DNA from: Sphaerosporella brunnea
Taxonomy: Eukaryota > Ascomycota > Pezizomycetes > Pezizales > Pyronemataceae
DNA length: 64,000 bases
Reading direction: 5' to 3'
Assembly (NCBI GenBank): GCA_008704415.1
Contig: VXIS01000060.1
Coordinates: 120,677 to 184,676 of the forward strand
Positions 12,734-22,923 of this stretch are shown piece after piece. A program made the translations under genes and the position numbers. The first letter of the stretch is position 1; the number at the start of each line of letters is the position of its first letter. The notes beneath the pieces were generated by a model. It saw nothing but the letters and a program-made list of their open reading frames with translations. It made no database searches and had not been told where the DNA came from.

Positions 12734-13837
12734 CTACAGATTAATCCAAGAGTCCTGAACAATCTCGGCCAGCACGCTCTCCTTAACCCATGCCCAATCC
12801 TTCCTCCATCCTCGCTCGATAAACTCCGCACCTGTCGTCACGCACTCCTGTAACTGCTCTTTCTCGCCCCACCCCGGCACTCTCGGCGGCCATACAACCA
12901 TATGCACCCCAAAATGCACCACCGCTCTCCTCGCAACCTCTTCCCCCACCGGTCCATACTCTTTCAAAAACGCGGAAATAATTGCCAGCCCTTCCTTCAC
13001 ACCCCGAAACTGAAATGGCAGGTAGAGCTCGGCACACATCTGTGCCAGATCTTCCCACGGGCCGCCGAGTCTACTCATCTCCCAGTCTATCACCGTCACC
13101 ACGCCGTTGTAGGGGAGGATATTACCGCACCAGAAATCGCCGTGGATGATGGTTTCGTCGGCCAGCGCGGGCGCGGGCGCGGCCGAGACCTCGCAAAAGA
13201 CTTGCTCGTACGCCGACAGCACGGTGGGGAAAAGAGAGATGGTCTCCACCAATCGTCCGTAGGTGGCCCATTGCCACAGCCCGCGCGCTTGGGCGTTGCC
13301 TTGTAGGATTTCCCGCAACTGCGCCGATGCTTGGCTTCGGCCCCATTGGTGCAGTGAGGAGAGGAAGGCCCCTAGCGCCGTCCCCAGCCGGGTGGTTTCT
13401 AGCCCTGGGTCCCCGGAGAGGAGAAGGGCTTTTAGGTCCCGGCTCCCTTCGCCCGCGTCGGTGGTGATCAGGATTGCATGCTCTTTGTCGTAGTGGAGGG
13501 ATTTGGGGGTTACTACGGCTCCTTCTAGGTTTGGAAGAGAGGAGGCGAGGACCGAGTGTTCGAAGAACTTGTTGTTTTGTTAACTTACTTAGTGGGGATG
13601 AGGGTTTGGCGAGGGGGGGCCACGGACACAGCGGATAGGATCGATGGCAACATTTATGGATAGTGCGGCGAAGGGCTCGGCGTGTTTTATTATCACGGTG
13701 GAGTTGGAGGAGAGTTGGCCTCGGAATGTGAAGTTTGCGAAGCCGCCGGAGAGACGGGTGAGGCTGGTTAGCGGGTGGAAGGTCCCGCTTAGATGGGATT
13801 GAAGCGTGTTCGGCGAGGTGAAGTCGCGTGCAGACAT
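12734..13837 (-). CDS. Aminoglycoside-phosphotransferase-fold (APH) kinase-like protein
   Basis: Two exons (13837-13628 and 13567-12734) give 347 residues. The join produces NVAIDPIRCFFEHSVL, where the invariant Lys strand (VIIKHAEPF) leads into the helix of the small lobe. The catalytic loop is HGDFWCGNIL (about 211), followed by the metal-binding VIDWEMSRLGGPWEDLA, both standard for the APH/choline-kinase superfamily. An N-terminal glycine-containing strand, LSGGFANFTFRG, fits the nucleotide-binding loop. Such fungal proteins are probably small-molecule kinases; the substrate cannot be read from sequence and antibiotic resistance is not implied. It is convergent with TIM54, with only about 100 bp between stops. 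The intron (GTCCGT donor) is less certain than the domain call. Confidence 0.8.
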
Positions 13838-14378
13838 TGATTGGCTCGGTCGTGATGATTTTGTGTTCGTGAGAATTAAAGTGGTTTTGTGGTGGGGGTT
13901 TTGTGATGGGAGAGCTGCTTGTGGTTATGGTTGTGTAACAAACAACCATGCAGTGTCGACTCATGGTTCGTCATTCGTACTCACTGGGTAATGGCTGGTA
14001 TCTGCTTCTGTTTCCGCTTTTGGAAGGCTGGTTGACGTTTCGAAAGGCCTGCTGGGAGACCTTAATAACATGGTGAAGGTAAATACATACGCGGGGTACG
14101 ATCCTGGCGGCAGACCCGATTGATGATCAACCTAATCTGCTGGTTTTGGAAAAAGGGATCCTCCACGCAAAGCATTTCAGTCGAATCCAGGCGGTCCGGC
14201 TATACTGCCTGGATGTCCGAGCTATCTTAAAAAGCGATAAGGCCATGCGGACTGGTAAAGTTACGGTAAGGCCTCGAAGTGATATTCTGTGAATAAACCC
14301 CCTTGGGAGAAGCAGTTATGTTGCCGGAACAAGCGCTCCTACTAGTACATCCCAAGAATAGTCAGAGCGATGGCTATA
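13838..14378. other. Intergenic region upstream of the APH-fold gene
   Basis: It holds the promoter of the minus-strand APH-fold gene. No other gene or repeat is recognised before the MITE that begins at 14379. Confidence 0.4.
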
Positions 14379-14851
14379 TCGCATAAACTCAGAACAAGAG
14401 ACCCGACGGCGCGAATAGAACAGTCGGGGGGATCCGGAGAAATTTTGTTAAAACAGCCGCTGCTGGCGGCACCAGGAAGGATGGGAGCACGGCGATTGGC
14501 TGAAGACAGGCGTCGTCTCGGCAGTGCGCGGCTAAGTAAAAACCTTCTGCTGCCTACAGCAGCTTTTAGCGCCGTTGCAAGTGGTAAACGGAAAGACGTG
14601 TGGTCTTGCGTCACTGCGTAGTTGAGAAAACATCATAGCTCCCCGAAACAGTGGCCCGAACATTACCTCAACATGAAGGCCCAGCAGCAGCAGACGCAGC
14701 AACCGCAAATCCTGCCGGCGGGTGCGCATCATGCACGCGCGACTCTGCCTTCGGTGCCGTGACCTCACTCTCCCGCCAACCGCAACATTACAAAACTTTT
14801 CCGGATCCCCCTATTCGCGCCGTCGAGTCTCTTGTTTCTGAGTTTATGCGG
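14379..14851. mobile_element. 473-bp MITE with about 65-bp terminal inverted repeats, TA target site
   Basis: The two ends are near-perfect inverted repeats. The left begins TCGCATAAACTCAG and the right, read inward, begins CCGCATAAACTCAG. Both continue through AACAAGAGAC, GACGGCGCGAATAG and a GGATCCGG block, ending near 14445 and 14788. Both are flanked by TA (14377-14378 and 14852-14853), as expected for Tc1/mariner-type insertion. No transposase is encoded, so it is non-autonomous. The same termini recur at 51829-51966 and at 53855. Confidence 0.85.
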
Positions 14852-14853
14852 TA

Positions 14854-15314
14854 GATAGGTGGCGTGGCGCTTATTAGCGCTTGTTTATCTAATTCTGGAA
14901 ACGAACCACCGCTACGGCGCTACCTAGTGTCAATTTTCGTTGGTACCCCTATAACGGCGCTGTCCATAACTGGGTTCATGAACCGCATAGTCAATGGGCT
15001 CAAACGCAGCCGCCCAGCTACCCCTGCAGCTTCGCGCGGCGGCTGCGTAGCCCGCGTTTCATGGTGCGAACGGTACATTCACTGGCGCCCGGGCGGCAGG
15101 GCTCTGTCTGCGGATGAGGACCCACAACAGCAATTTCCAGGGCGCAGGACTGTGTCCAACGGGAGAGGTATATAACGAGGGCCTGGCCGCGCAGCAGTTA
15201 CCGCAGTTCAGCATCCCTCACGATTCCTGCAGCGCCTTGAGTTCCATAGCTTGTGTTTTTCAGCATTTTTTCATTTTTTTTCCCCCGAGCATTTTCCAGA
15301 CATTGGTTCTAAAC
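14854..15314. other. Region between the MITE and the SERAC1-like gene
   Basis: No gene is recognised. The last 100 bases hold a pyrimidine-rich, T-rich leader (near 15260-15290), probably the 5' leader of the hydrolase gene. The MITE therefore lies about 460 bp upstream of that gene. Confidence 0.4.
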
Positions 15315-16383
15315 ATGGTTCGTTTTGCTTTCCTTAAAGCCTTGATGCCCTCTCCCAAAAGAAGGAAAACTGCACCCCCGGCGAGTTTTGATGCTGCTGC
15401 GGTGGTGGTGGGATTTGCTCGAAAAATGGCTAGCGATCCTTTGCTGACTGGCTATAGGCATCTGCAAGCCAGCTGATTGAAGTATATGCACCAGCAAATG
15501 AGCCAGTCGCAGAGTATGGTCCTTATTAGTACATCTCACAACCGAAAGCTGAGCTGAAAATCAACAGCATTGTCTTTGTCCATGGCCTTAATCCCTTAGG
15601 TCAAAACGACTACATCAGGAGGGCATGGACGCATCCAGATGGCACACTGTGGCCAAAACACCTCTTGCCTAAGGACACTCCAAACTCTCGAATCATGCTG
15701 TTCGGCTACAACGCAAACAATGCGTCGAACTTCTCCGCCGCGACGACTCGAGCACATGCAAATGCCTTGCTGGAAAGAGTGGATTTGTCCCGTTCTTCAC
15801 CGCAGGCGAAACGCAGGCGCCTAGTCTTTGTGGGCCACAGCCTGGGCGGTTTGATAATCAAACAGGTTTGTTTCTATCCAGCAGATAGCATTGGCTTGTT
15901 TGCTGATACGGTCTTTAGGCACTGGTCGATGCCCAGGGTCGATATACCTCCATCAAGCAAGCTACTCACGGAGTAGTGTTTTTTGGGACACCCCACCAAG
16001 GAGGAAGCAAAGAAACCCTGTGCAGGATCACTGCCAACATCATCGCCGCCTCGGGAGGCTCTGTTTCGAACGACCTCATGCTGTCCCTCGAGAGGGATTC
16101 GCAAAACGCTAGAAACGCCAACGAAGTGTTCAGACAAACGGCCCGCGATATCGAAATTGTGAATTTCTTCGAGTGCAGAAACGCAAATCTTAAGAAGCCT
16201 GTGGGGATGCACACCGCCGCCATTGTCGTCGATGCGAAGTCGGCAACTCTGGGAATGCTTAAGGAGCACCAGATAAACATGGATTGTAATCACACAGCAA
16301 TGTGTCGGTTCAGCGGCAGAGACCACATGTACGAACCTGTGGGCGGCCAATTCCGCCGTTTGGCAGAAGGGCGCTGGCAATAA
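15315..16383 (+). CDS. SERAC1/DUF676-type alpha/beta hydrolase
   Basis: Best model: 15315-15401, 15458-15505, 15554-15865, 15919-16383, all phase 0, about 303 residues. The last two exons are secure. They give SIVFVHGLNPLGQ (oxyanion strand), the nucleophile elbow GHSLGGLIIKQ, and after splicing ALVDAQGRY...ATHGVVFFGTPHQGG, the SERAC1/LipA-like signature. A probable catalytic histidine lies near the C-terminus (NCNHTAMCRF-like region). The first two introns are tentative: a weak GTGGTG donor with a good CTGAC branch and CTATAG acceptor, then a 48-nt intron starting GTCGCAG. In fungi this domain often begins NLR-like proteins; here it stands alone, with no NACHT or repeat region before the stop. 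The substrate is unknown. Alternatively the 5' part could be degenerate. Confidence 0.75.
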
Positions 16384-16813
16384 GCTGTAGCTGCATCTGC
16401 GATGCCTAGGTCTGTCGTCGTAGGTGGGTCGACGTCGTGTCATTGTTGAAGGATGGTGGAGGCTATTTGTTTCTGTGCTTGAAAGCTGTGTACACATTCA
16501 GTTCAATAATGGAAGGCCGGACCTTCATTCTGGACGTATGATTTAACTGCTCTGAGTTCAACTTCATGATTGTGATTGCATAGAACATTCCCATCTGTTT
16601 CCAACAAGCCTTAGATACTTAGGTAAAATGGGAGACGGGTTGATGGCCAGAGCCAGTTAAGAAGGCAGGCTCAAGGCTGTAACGTGTGATTTATAAGTCA
16701 GTGCGACTGACAGTCAAGGAAACATCCCTGGCGCGTATGAAAGAGCAAGACGATCATTATGCCTAATAGTACAGACAATGCAAAAACCAACACTCCAAAG
16801 ACTTCCCCGGCAT
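16384..16813. other. Convergent 3' region, SERAC1-like gene and SYF2
   Basis: This lies between two convergent stop codons and is moderately AT-rich. It probably contains both 3' UTRs. No gene is seen. Confidence 0.4.
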
Positions 16814-17698
16814 CTAAATCATAGTGCCCCTCTCGAATGAGTCTCTAATCTCCTTCGTATACTTCCCGTAGGCTCTCTGCAGTTTCTGGTTGAACTGCTT
16901 GTTCTTGTCGTTGATATACGTAACGTCGTCATCCTCGCCACCACGTTTCCTGCTCATCCTCGCATCCTCAGCCTTCTTCAGATCCGCCACCAAGCGATCT
17001 ACCGCCTCCTTCTTCGGTTTATTATCCACGAACCCCAGCGAGTCGGCATCGGCATAAAACTCTCCGTCACGGTCCACAATGACCAGCTCCCCATCCTCCG
17101 TTTCCACGACACTCCCCTCCTTCAACAACTTCGCCTTGTCAGCGGCATACCCCTCCAAATCCGGCTTCAACTCGCGCATCTGGCGTTTGTACATTTTCCG
17201 CGCGGTCTGCGAGTAATCCTGGAAGGCAACGTCTTCCACGTGCCGCTTTTTCTTTTCCATCCGGCGATCCCAGCGTTCACTCTCCTCCACCGTCCAGTCC
17301 CAGGCTCGTTTGCGCTCGAAGTCTTCGCCGGCCTCGGCGGCTTCGGCCTTGGCGAGCTTGAACTCGGCTTCCGCTTTTTTGCGTTGTAGCCTGGACGTTG
17401 TTGCCGGGTCGACCATTTGTCGTCGCCGCTCCGCGTACACTTCTTTCAGGTTTGTGGCCGAGGATTTTTTCTGTGCGCCGCCGTCGCGCGCGATGTTAGT
17501 TGCTGCTGCTGCTGTGGCAATATGAAATGATAGGGACTGGGCGCATACGGCACGGTTCTGGAGAGCTTTCCATTTTTCGAGACGCGCTTTGACGGGGTCT
17601 GCAGCTGGTGTGGCGCCGACCGCGGTGGAAGAGGAGGAGGAAGAGGGCTCAGGGGAGGCGGCGGATGATTCGGGCGCGGGTGATGCGCTTGGAGGCAT
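16814..17698 (-). CDS. SYF2: Pre-mRNA splicing factor Syf2
   Basis: The frame is open without a stop from 17698 to 16814 (294 codons), but the stretch 17548-17471 looks like a 78-nt intron. It has donor GTATGC, a perfect CTAAC branch site and acceptor CACAG, and its removal joins WKALQNRA to KKSSATNLKEVYAERRR, leaving 268 residues. The rest matches Syf2: DWTVEESERWDRRMEKKKRH, FQDYSQTARKMYKRQMRELKPD and the C-terminal FNQKLQRAYGKYTKEIRDSFERGT, almost entirely charged helix. Syf2 belongs to the Prp19/NTC complex of the active spliceosome. The N-terminal 40 residues are Ser/Ala/Pro-rich and low complexity. Its start lies about 630 bp from the 3' end of the formamidase gene on the same strand. 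Confidence 0.9.
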   Translation of the reverse strand: MPPSASPAPESSAASPEPSSSSSSTAVGATPAADPVKARLEKWKALQNRAVCAQSLSFHIATAAAATNIARDGGAQKKSSATNLKEVYAERRRQMVDPATTSRLQRKKAEAEFKLAKAEAAEAGEDFERKRAWDWTVEESERWDRRMEKKKRHVEDVAFQDYSQTARKMYKRQMRELKPDLEGYAADKAKLLKEGSVVETEDGELVIVDRDGEFYADADSLGFVDNKPKKEAVDRLVADLKKAEDARMSRKRGGEDDDVTYINDKNKQFNQKLQRAYGKYTKEIRDSFERGTMI

Positions 17699-18331
17699 TG
17701 TGGGTATCGCGGTGGACGGTGGAAGGTGGAAGGTGGGTTCTTTTGGTGATGTAGTTGTGGTTGTTGCGTCAAGCTAGGTAGAAGCAAACGCGAGTGTTTT
17801 AAGAGTGTTGTCATGATGACAGTCGACAACCATAATATATCGATAAGCTTCTCGGGGAGCAGCAAGTTGCATACATTGAATCCCGGACGCTTAAGAGAAG
17901 TATGATCCTCCTGTGGCACATTGTGAGGAGTGCTCCTTCGCAAGAGCCAATACAGGTGTATGGTCTTCAGTGCAGCCTTCACAACCGAAGATTGAGTGTA
18001 TGTGACAGGATGTGGCTCAGTCAGTACCTTGTTGAATTTGGCCACTGGTGTTGACCATCGTCATCGTCAAGCACTCGGCAGAAACCCTACGTGCACATGC
18101 TTGGAAGAAGTGAGGGAGATCAATTTATCTGTGCCTGCTTGTCGGTTCTTTCTCGGGACTTCATTTGCTTGCGTAATCTTGATTAAGAATTTACAAGGAG
18201 ACCATCAATAAAAATCTGCACCGTCACCGTGTCCCAACCTAAATGGAAAAAAAATGGTATCCCGCCCAGAAAAAACATCGCCTCAGGAACCGTGACCCCG
18301 GCCAACATAAGAAAAAGAACTGCTATGACGG
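17699..18331. other. Intergenic region between SYF2 and BNA7
   Basis: Both neighbours are on the minus strand, so this should contain the SYF2 promoter and the BNA7 3' UTR. A-rich tracts lie near 18205-18330. No gene is recognised. Confidence 0.4.
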
Positions 18332-19187
18332 TCACTTCAGATCCTTCAAGTATCTCTCCACCATCCCAACAAGGCGATCAGTCTCAAGCACCTCATCGTG
18401 TTGGCCAGCCAACTTGACAACTCTAAGCCCGCCGCCAACTCCTAGGGTGTCTTCGCACCTCCCCTTCATTTCCTCCGTCTGTCTCCAGGACAACAACTGA
18501 TCCTCGTCGCTATGCGCCAAAACGGCCAGGCCAGTATATCCCCCGAGTGACAGGGCATCCGGCCAGTCCTTCTCCTCGCCAAATGCGCCCTCAATAAACT
18601 CACGGTAACCCGGATACTCTTTCACCAAGGAGGCAATATCATAAATGCCCTCGATACCAAATATAGCCTTGGGCAGAGCCAGTCCGGTAGTTCTGCGTTT
18701 TTGCAGCAGGGATAGCATCTGGAAAGCCAGTGTAGCACCGGCTGAGTGTCCGATGAGCACATATTGGCGCATGCCGTACTTCACCCGTAGGTAATCGAGG
18801 CCGGCAAGAACGTCGTTGGCATGGTCAGGGTGTTTTGCAGTGTTTTGTGTGAGCTCAGGAAATGACGGGTGCGGGGATAAGCGGTAGTTTATGGCTGCCG
18901 CGTTTGCAGGCGTGGGGAGAGACGTGTTGAGGACTTGGGCGAGCAAATTCTTGCCAACGGACGAGGTCACTCGTGGGTCTCGCCAGGCGCCACCATGGAG
19001 AAAACTGGTGAGCCTTATTAGCACTCTGCTGTTGCTCGTAGAGGGGCTGGTTCGCAGACATTATCCACAGCGCCGACGGTGCTCTGGTTATGTGGTATAC
19101 ATCCAGGGTTTGGAGCTCGTGCGGAAACTCGGACGCATAAGATTCGACGGATTTGACAGTTTCTATGTCGAGTTCACTCCTGGCCAT
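18332..19187 (-). CDS. BNA7: Kynurenine formamidase (arylformamidase)
   Basis: Two exons (19187-19060 and 19004-18332; intron 19059-19005 with a GCTAAT branch) give 266 residues. The join creates SALWIIFLHGGAWRDPR, containing the HGGAW oxyanion motif that marks Bna7-type formamidases. The nucleophile elbow is GHSAGATLAF (about 124). The acid and histidine of the triad are probably in LAHSDEDQLLS and LAGQHDEVLETD near the C-terminus. The enzyme hydrolyses N-formylkynurenine to kynurenine in the cytosol, step two of tryptophan breakdown towards NAD. The length matches the fungal family. No other kynurenine-pathway gene is in the window. Confidence 0.88.
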
Positions 19188-19685
19188 CGCACCTGATGGA
19201 TATGCGATGGGTGGATGGGATGGAGAGGTGGAGGTTGTGCCTTTGCGAGAGCTATCGACGAGGAAGGTTGCTCAGCCGTAGCGGGTAGATGCGGCGGAGG
19301 TTGCCGTCACATAAGGCTGGTGGAGGATCGTCTTGGCGATTTAGGACCCTGAAGGGCTCCGGTGGAAGCTTATGTACCATCGGGAGCGAGCTGTGCATCA
19401 CAGGGCTTACCTCACCAGAGAATCACATGTGTGTTTAGATTCATCCACAGGTATAACCGTTGGAATTCATCCCGTGGTGGCGAATAACACCCACAGAAAC
19501 CCACCAAAGCGGCCCCACCAAGAATTCTTATGCTTGATTCAATTTGATCTCTTTTGATATCATTCACGCTAGAACCAGGTGACCAAACATGGTCTGTCGG
19601 ATTTATCTGTGGTTAAGCCGGTATCATTACACAATAAAAGCGTAAGAAAGAGAATGTTGATATGTGATCCATGTCCCCCAATCAA
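19188..19685. other. Intergenic region between BNA7 and SGT2
   Basis: It holds the BNA7 promoter and the SGT2 3' UTR, both minus strand. Nothing else is recognised. Confidence 0.4.
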
Positions 19686-20776
19686 TTAATGACCACTTGC
19701 AGGGCCAGCACCACCGGCACCACGTCCCATGCCACCCATGAAGTTTTGAGCCCTGCCGTCATGGTCAGCGCTGAGCTCACAAGAAGCAAAGTGGGAGTAC
19801 TTACATCGCCGCAATCTCGGGGTTGCTCATCATGTTCTTGACCATGTCGAGGCTTTTCGGATCCTTCATCATCTCGGAAACAGATTCCATGATGTTGGGG
19901 TCGTTCATGAGGGCGCCGAAATCAGGCTTGCCACCGGCACCGCCCATGCCGCCCAGAAGCGAGCTCAAGGCACCCATCATGCCACCAGGTCCACCGGCAC
20001 CCATAGGCGAAGCGGTTCTGGAAGCAGGCGGTGACCTAGCCACCTCCTGCTCATCGTACTTCTTCTTGGCGGTCTCGTATCCGACCTGCATCACCTGCGT
20101 GCCTCCGTTGCCCTCGGCATCAATACCAGCTTTGTATGCATCCATGGCGCCCTTGAAATCGTTCGTCGAGTACCTCGCATGACCGAGTCTGGACCACGCC
20201 TTGCTGTAGGATGGGTCAGTATCAACAGCGATCTCGGCATCCTTGATGGCGGCATCGTAGTTTCCAACGCTCGAGTAGGCGGCAGCACGGTTCGAGAGGT
20301 AGATAGGGTTCGTGGGGTGGATCTTGAGAGCTTGCGAATAGTAGTCGATAGCAGTCTGGTAGTCCTTCTGGCTCATAGCAGCGTTTCCTTTGCTCTTCAA
20401 CGACTCGGCCTCGGCTTTTTCGGCATCTGTTGGTTGCTTGGGACCAGCTGGCGATGGGGAGGCCGCCGGCTTCGCAGCTGCAGTCTTGCCCTTCATCTTC
20501 TCGAACACGCTGTAAATCGCCTGCAGAGACTGGCCGCCAAGAGCTTCGTCCATCGCCGCCTTGTCCTCGGGGTCGACTTTAAAGGCGTCCGCGATGCATT
20601 GTGTAGCGACTTCTATGGACTCCTTGTCTTCTGAGCTCAGAGTGCCGTCAGTGATGGAGGTGTTAAGGAAGTCGATGACCGCCAGCGCAAGCTTCTTCTT
20701 CGAATCTGTGCTCTATGTCGCGGTCATAATTAGCTCGAGCTACCGGGAAGAATATAACGGACAGCGACATTACCAT
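19686..20776 (-). CDS. SGT2: Small glutamine-rich TPR co-chaperone Sgt2
   Basis: Three exons: 20776-20774 (the ATG alone), 20712-19805 and 19752-19686, giving 325 residues. The N-terminal homodimerisation domain reads STDSKKKLALAVIDFLN...SIEVATQCIADAF (about 2-70). A Pro/Ala/Lys linker follows, then three TPR units (about 100-215: SKGNAAMSQKDYQTAIDYY, PTNPIYLSNRAAAYSSVGNY, PSYSKAWSRLGHARYSTNDF). The C-terminus is Gly/Met-rich with repeated NPEI and MMSNPE elements and ends in a Gly-rich tail from exon 3. Sgt2 binds the hydrophobic tails of newly made tail-anchored proteins and passes them to the Get4/Get5-Get3 route to the ER; the TPRs contact Hsp70/Hsp90. The split start codon is inferred because no other in-frame ATG precedes the conserved first helix. 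Confidence 0.9.
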
Positions 20777-22923
20777 TGCGTCTTGGGGTGGGGGTTGTGA
20801 TGCTGGTGATATGTTGATGGGGAGAAGGACCCAGATGCGAAGGTGAATAGGAATGTATGTGGGGCAGTGAGGAGGGGATCACACGAAGTTGCTAGCGTCC
20901 TTTTACGCCACCATTGCACCGCCACAGCCTCGGTTGGTTTTCATGTGCTTTGACTCGAAGCTTCGAGTTCCTCACCCTGGGAGTTCGTCCCTGTCCCGTC
21001 ACCAAAAAAGCACACGCCAGCCCTAACGAACCACAGAGCCCAGATCCCCAAGGTCAAACGAGCTATGGACCCGGCAGGAACGCCGTGGCACAAACATCGT
21101 ATGTATGTTCACTGGCTATGATGTCAAGATTCAGGACTGCGGAACCAAAAAGAAACCACTATGGCGGCAGGGAATCTTAGCTTTACCTCTTGTTGATGGA
21201 GATGGACCATGAAACCCCCATGACACGGTCGTGAGATGCGCCGACCCGATGCTGCTCTGAGTGTTAGGTCGGATGGGTGTTGTCAACAAAGCATGATTAA
21301 TCTTAGAGGCAGAGATTGCACTGATATCATGATCCGTTGGTTTTCCACAATGCTATACGCAGTCAAGCATTTATAGCTGGCACACTTGTGGTCGGTAACT
21401 ATTCGCCAGTAACTACTCCAGCCAAAAGAAATGACGCACCTCCGTTCGAGACGGCTGGAAAACCGTTTGTCCGTCCTCGCGGTAGTGCACCAAAGATCTT
21501 GCGCGAGTTACATACTCCGATAAGTTAAAGTTAAAGGTAATATTAAGGGGCCCAGACAATCGTCGTCACACCGCGTGCGGGCGATCACGGTCATGGACAT
21601 GGTCACCACAGCATCGGGGAATATGCGCATACATACCGAGGTGCTAGGGTACGGGTACCCTTCCTGAAAAGGTATCGTGGGTTTCCAGCCACATTCGCCA
21701 CACCACGGCCAGCTGGCATCGTTGTCTTCGCGTACAGCGTACACGCAACACAATACACGACACAATACACAACAACCGTCGAACAAGCACGAAGTTGGAG
21801 GGCAGGCAAGCGACGCTTGGAAACGAGTCGAGCTGAGAGAATACAGATAATCGCGTGGCGTGAGCACGTTGGCGTGGTCCAGACGGTAAACATACCCATC
21901 CTAGTCAAACCAAAGTTAAATGAGACGCTACCAGATCTGTCAGCGTGCCAAAGCGACGGAACCCCGTCGCATCAAACTCGATTGAATGTTTGTGGGCGGA
22001 TTGAGAGATATTCGGCAGAGCGAGCAATGTAGAGGCTTGCAGGGTTGTGTTACGACAGCGTGGGACGTGATCGCCGAAGAACGTCTGGATGGCTCAATCA
22101 GAAGCATGCCTGAACGTTTGCAGCAAGCCATTGATGCTGCAATGCCACAGATAGACCTCACGTGCTTTAATCATCAGCCCGCACTCAGATTCCCCGAATC
22201 AGCCTGGACGTGTGCTTTCACTGCTTTGCCACTCGGACTCACTGCCGTTTCAGGCAGGGTGCCGTACCGCGCACATCCTGCGAACACGCCGTCGCCCCCA
22301 GCTCTGGTTGTCGACGGTTCACCCGCATGCAGGTACAAAGCCTTATGCATGCATCTGGGTCCACGGCGGCAGGCCGACAATAACAATCCCGTGTGAGAAG
22401 CACTCCACCACTTCGGCTGAAACGTCTCGAGCCCCCCCCCCCGTTACACAGCGCCCGGCCGGGAACATAGCCGATTGATCTAGACGAGCTGCCTGGTTGT
22501 CGCAGGCCGGACTTTTTGGTTGCGATATTTATGGGCGAATTGGAAATCCGCTTGGTTTGGTTTCCTGTCAGCACTTTGTGTCGATGGGCTGCACCGCGAC
22601 TGGACTGCGGCACCGCTGCTTCTGGTGAGACGCGTGTGGCAGGCATTGGTGTCTGTATCTATCGGTGGCGTCCTTGGACCTCCACGAGGGGGCTTGAGCT
22701 TTGCCTACATCAGGCTGGGCCCTCCCGTTGCACGAAATGTTGCTTCTTCCTCTGCATGCTCTTAGTGATCGCATGGATTACTGCTGAGCTCTTCTGTTGA
22801 TGCATCTCTATAAACCCCAGCATATCGCCTCCCACCTTGGTGCCTGTGCGATCTCGACTGCCCCTCCCCCCCCCCCCCCCGTCCGTCTGACGCCTTGCAG
22901 CTGCTTCCGTCGCGCGAATCGCC
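20777..22923. other. 2.1-kb divergent intergenic region, SGT2 and F-box-like gene
   Basis: Both flanking genes start here and run outward. Only short ORFs are present and none has a recognisable domain. Two poly-C tracts occur (about 22433-22443 and about 22863-22880), the latter within the probable leader of the F-box-like gene. TATAAA-like CTATAAACC lies near 22807. No transposon ends were found. Confidence 0.4.
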
